Source: Chloroflexi bacterium HGW-Chloroflexi-6
GTDB taxonomy: Bacteria > Chloroflexota > Anaerolineae > Anaerolineales > Villigracilaceae
Direction: 5' to 3'
NCBI GenBank assembly: GCA_002840685.1
Contig: PHBU01000013.1
Location: 93,819-157,818 of the forward strand
Length of the DNA: 64,000 bases
The translations under genes were made by a program, and so were the position numbers. Positions 61,768-64,000 of the stretch are shown piece by piece. Each line of letters opens with the position of its first letter. The first letter of the stretch is position 1. The notes below the pieces were generated by a model. It did no database searches and was not told where the DNA came from. It saw only the letters and a list, made by a program, of their open reading frames with translations.

Positions 61768-62208
61768 CTACTCCCGCTCCAGCCAGATCGTTACCGGTCC
61801 ATCGTTGTGGATTTCAACCTGCATGTGCGCCCCAAAAACACCCACACCAGCCGGTACACCCTGCTGGCGTATCATTTCGGCGAACTTCTCAACCAGCGGC
61901 GCGGCCACCTCAGGCAAAGCCGCGCCGGTAAAAGATGGACGGCGTCCTTTCTGCGCGTCCGCGTAGAGCGTAAACTGGCTGACCACCAACGCCGATCCGT
62001 TTACGTCACGCGCAGAAAGATTCATCTTGCCTTCGGCGTCCTCGAAAATTCGCAGGGTGGCCACCTTTTCGGCGAGCCAGACCGCCTGGGCTTCACCGTC
62101 CCCATGCCCGACGCCGAGCAAAATCACCAATCCGCCCGCGATCTCAGAAACGACCTGCCCTTCGACCGAAACCTTGCCATAACTGACCCGCTGTACCAGT
62201 GCGCGCAT
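61768..62208 (-). CDS. dtd: D-aminoacyl-tRNA deacylase
   Basis: Hydrolyses D-aminoacyl-tRNAs and mischarged Gly-tRNA-Ala. 146 residues, the family size. N-terminus [15 protein letters not shown], the [17 protein letters not shown] motif with catalytic Ser-Gln and Thr, and the cis Gly-Pro motif in [13 protein letters not shown] 62208 follows AAGGAG at six bases. Confidence 0.96.
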   Translation of the reverse strand: MRALVQRVSYGKVSVEGQVVSEIAGGLVILLGVGHGDGEAQAVWLAEKVATLRIFEDAEGKMNLSARDVNGSALVVSQFTLYADAQKGRRPSFTGAALPEVAAPLVEKFAEMIRQQGVPAGVGVFGAHMQVEIHNDGPVTIWLERE

Positions 62209-62226
62209 GCAGAACTCCTTATGAAA

Positions 62227-62257
62227 AGTGCGTAATTCTAAAATCGAATTACGCACT
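62227..62257 (-). terminator. Terminator of trpS
   Basis: AGTGCGTAATTC/GAATTACGCACT with seven-base loop; on the minus strand followed by TTTT just before the dtd ribosome site. Confidence 0.75.
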
Positions 62258-62285
62258 CAATCTAAAATCACAAAATCGCCCAGCC

Positions 62286-63272
62286 TTATGGCAACTGCAA
62301 GGCCTCGCGCACATCCGCCATCGTCTTTTCAGCAATGGTACGCGCGCGCTTGGCGCCATCGTGCAAAATATCCCAGACATCATTCGGGGTTTTACCAATT
62401 TCCTCGCGCCTGGCGCGGAACGGTTCCAGCGATTTGTTCAGGTTCTCAGCAAATCGCTTTTTACAATCGACACAACCGATGCCGGCCACGCGGCACTCGC
62501 GATTGATCATCTCAACATCTTCAGCGGGGGTGAAAATCTTGTGCATCGAGAAAACGTTGCAGACATCCGGGTTGCCAGGGTCCGTGCGGCGCATTCGCTG
62601 CGGGTCAGTTACCATCTGCATCACGCGCAGGCGGGTTTCATCCGGGGTAGCGGCCAGTTCGATGTGATTGTTCAGGCTTTTGCCCATCTTCTCTTTGCCG
62701 TCGATCCCCAGCACCTTGGGGATTTCGGTATTCTTCATCTGCGGCTCGAGCAGGGCCTTGGTGTTATAGCGATAATTAAAAGAACGTACAATTTCACGCG
62801 CAAACTCAATGTGGGGTGCCTGGTCGATACCAACCGGCACAACATCCGAGCGATACAAGACAATATCGGCGGTCATCAAAACCGGATATCCCACCAGCCC
62901 ATAATTGATGTTGCTTTCATTCTGACGCACCTTTTCTTTAAATGTCGGCAAATCGGTCAGTTTTCCCAGCGGGGTTACCATCGACAAAATCGTATGCAAC
63001 TCAGTTACCTGGGGCACGTGCGATTGAATGAACAGCGTGGTTTCTTCCGGGCGAATTCCGGCAGCCAACCAATCGAGCGCCATTTCATAGGTATTTTGCT
63101 TTAAATCCGCAGTGGTTTCGATTGTTGTCAATGCGTGCAAATCCACTATACAATAGACACAATCATAATCATCTTGCAAAGCGACATAGTTTTTAATTGC
63201 GCCCAGGTAATTGCCCAAATGCTGCCGCCCGGTGGGGCGAGCACCAGAGAAAACGCGTCCCTTTTTTGCCAT
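62286..63272 (-). CDS. trpS: Tryptophan--tRNA ligase
   Basis: Class I synthetase, 328 residues. HIGH-equivalent in GARPTGRQHLGNYLGA, KMSKS-equivalent KMGKS, and IDQAPHIEFAREI. Four Cys near 265-280 (CNVF, CRVAGIGCVDCKK) could bind a metal, as in some bacterial forms. ATG 63272 begins MAKKGRVFSG and has AGAGG upstream; longer in-frame extension is not expected. Confidence 0.96.
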   Translation of the reverse strand: MAKKGRVFSGARPTGRQHLGNYLGAIKNYVALQDDYDCVYCIVDLHALTTIETTADLKQNTYEMALDWLAAGIRPEETTLFIQSHVPQVTELHTILSMVTPLGKLTDLPTFKEKVRQNESNINYGLVGYPVLMTADIVLYRSDVVPVGIDQAPHIEFAREIVRSFNYRYNTKALLEPQMKNTEIPKVLGIDGKEKMGKSLNNHIELAATPDETRLRVMQMVTDPQRMRRTDPGNPDVCNVFSMHKIFTPAEDVEMINRECRVAGIGCVDCKKRFAENLNKSLEPFRARREEIGKTPNDVWDILHDGAKRARTIAEKTMADVREALQLP

Positions 63273-63433
63273 ACAAACCTCTTTGATCTTTGATGGGATA
63301 TTTCCAAAAATTATAACATACGAGTCTTGACGCCCTACAAGAACTCTGATAGACTCCGCATCCGCGCAAATGACCCTCAGCCTGTATGGCCGCACATTGG
63401 GCAGCCAGCCAGGCTTGATTTTTGCCTGTAACC

Positions 63434-63462
63434 TTGTCTCGCGGGATATGTTTTGGTATAAT
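63434..63462 (+). promoter_or_regulatory. Promoter of the tRNA-tuf cluster
   Basis: TTGTCT (63434-63439), 17-base spacer, TATAAT (63457-63462). It lies 27 bases before the first tRNA. The rest of the 216-base divergent region from trpS shows no other feature. Confidence 0.8.
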
Positions 63463-63488
63463 CTCCCCGCTTAATCGGCAGGCTCCTC

Positions 63489-63561
63489 GCCGACGTAGCT
63501 CAATCGGCAGAGCACCCGCCTTGTAAGCGGGAGGTTACGAGTTCGATTCTCGTCGTCGGCT
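63489..63561 (+). tRNA. tRNA-Thr (anticodon TGT)
   Basis: Acceptor GCCGACG/CGTCGGC, anticodon stem CCCGC/GCGGG with loop CTTGTAA, T-loop TTCGATT, discriminator T. CCA not encoded. Confidence 0.95.
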
Positions 63562-63667
63562 CAAAATGCACTTTACAAGCGTCTTTACCCTTTACCCGTT
63601 GGCTGCTGCGCCTGATTTCTTCAATAAGACGTAGCCGCCAGCCGACAAATGGCTGGACAATAATTCT

Positions 63668-63750
63668 GGGCGGTTACCCAAGTGGCCAACGGGGACTGAC
63701 TGTAAATCAGTTGGCAGAAGCCTTCGGAGGTTCGAATCCTTCACCGCCCA
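63668..63750 (+). tRNA. tRNA-Tyr (anticodon GTA)
   Basis: 83 bases with a long variable arm; acceptor GGGCGGT/ACCGCCC, anticodon stem ACTGA/TCAGT with loop CTGTAAA. Confidence 0.95.
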
Positions 63751-63755
63751 CCTTC

Positions 63756-63769
63756 CGGGTATAATCCCG
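63756..63769 (+). promoter_or_regulatory. TATAAT inside a small inverted repeat
   Basis: CCGGG TATAAT CCCGG between tRNA-Tyr and tRNA-Thr; might be an internal -10, but no -35 is evident. Confidence 0.3.
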
Positions 63770-63781
63770 GCAGCACGTAAT

Positions 63782-63854
63782 GCCCTCATAGCTCAGTTGG
63801 TAGAGCACGCCCTTGGTAAGGGCGAGGTCATGGGTTCAAGTCCCATTGAGGGCT
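63782..63854 (+). tRNA. tRNA-Thr (anticodon GGT)
   Basis: Acceptor GCCCTCA/TGAGGGC, anticodon stem CGCCC/GGGCG with loop TTGGTAA, discriminator T. It is 47 bases before tuf. Confidence 0.95.
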
Positions 63855-63901
63855 CTGTTGCTGAATCTGAACTCTGTTCTATTTTTATCAAGGAGAGAAA
63901 G

Positions 63902-64000
63902 ATGGCGAAGCAGAAATTTGACCGCAGCAAACCGCATCTAAACGTGGGGACGATGGGACACATCGACCACGGGAAGACGACCCTGACAGCGGCGATCACG
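63902..64000 (+). CDS. tuf: Elongation factor Tu, 3' end outside window
   Basis: First 33 codons only. Begins [20 protein letters not shown] and continues with the P-loop [10 protein letters not shown], diagnostic of EF-Tu. AAGGAG lies seven bases before the ATG. The order tRNA-Thr, tRNA-Tyr, tRNA-Thr, tuf recalls the tufB operon of other bacteria. Confidence 0.95.
   Translation, partial: MAKQKFDRSKPHLNVGTMGHIDHGKTTLTAAIT

Overview
The window looks like a chromosomal segment of an anaerobic or facultative member of the Chloroflexota, most likely class Anaerolineae. This is an inference from gene content: Thr-Pro-rich linkers after lipoprotein signal peptides, two GH94 phosphorylases, a MoxR/DUF58/DUF4129/DUF4350 block, an ArsP-type arsenic operon and polysaccharide pyruvyl transferase. 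No rRNA is present to confirm it. Genes are dense and often overlap by 1-14 bases on the same strand. No plasmid, phage or CRISPR features are seen. The window cuts pheT at the left edge and tuf at the right edge.

Layout. 1-7.2 kb: the 3' part of pheT, an inositol monophosphatase with a response regulator, DinB, thiolase, aroQ, and a pyruvyl-transferase-like gene. 7.2-16.3 kb: a CDF-like transporter, a membrane PAS sensor without a kinase, an ABC-F ATPase behind an attenuator-like leader, a five-gene ABC exporter operon with its own winged-helix regulator and operator, and a WYL regulator divergent from a GyrI-like protein. 16.3-19.4 kb: an arsenic operon (arsR, arsM, second methyltransferase, arsP, 26-residue Cys-rich peptide) carrying four copies of a 16-bp operator. 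19.4-25.3 kb: a coupled DUF1786/CrtC-like pair, a peroxiredoxin whose catalytic residue is encoded by in-frame TGA followed by a bacterial SECIS hairpin, a catalytically degenerate tyrosine-recombinase-like protein, and tilS. 25.4-33.3 kb: the MoxR-DUF58 block with SpoIIM-like, RDD and anchored proteins. 33.3-38.6 kb: an esterase lipoprotein, tRNA-Pro followed by a 78-bp tandem repeat of its own 3' end plus terminator, a NERD-like protein, a family 2 glycosyltransferase, rnhB and chrA. 38.6-43 kb: a Ca2+-type P-ATPase and glgC. 43-61.7 kb: a minus-strand glucan region with LacI, a GH-A clan lipoprotein, two GH94 phosphorylases, a MacAB-like ABC system, a GH3 lipoprotein, a cytoplasmic GH5, a mutarotase-like protein and a signal-less solute-binding protein. 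61.7-64 kb: dtd, trpS, and tRNA-Thr, tRNA-Tyr, tRNA-Thr leading into tuf.

How the parts may work together. Secreted GH3 and GH-A clan lipoproteins would release short beta-glucans, and cytoplasmic GH5 and GH94 enzymes would cleave them, GH94 giving glucose-1-phosphate, the substrate of the GlgC encoded about 2 kb further on. The arsenic operon would sense arsenite, methylate it and expel methylated trivalent arsenicals, with the Cys-rich peptide as a possible chelator. The most notable observations are the selenocysteine peroxiredoxin, the Cys-rich microprotein with its shared operator set, and the tRNA-Pro/terminator tandem array.
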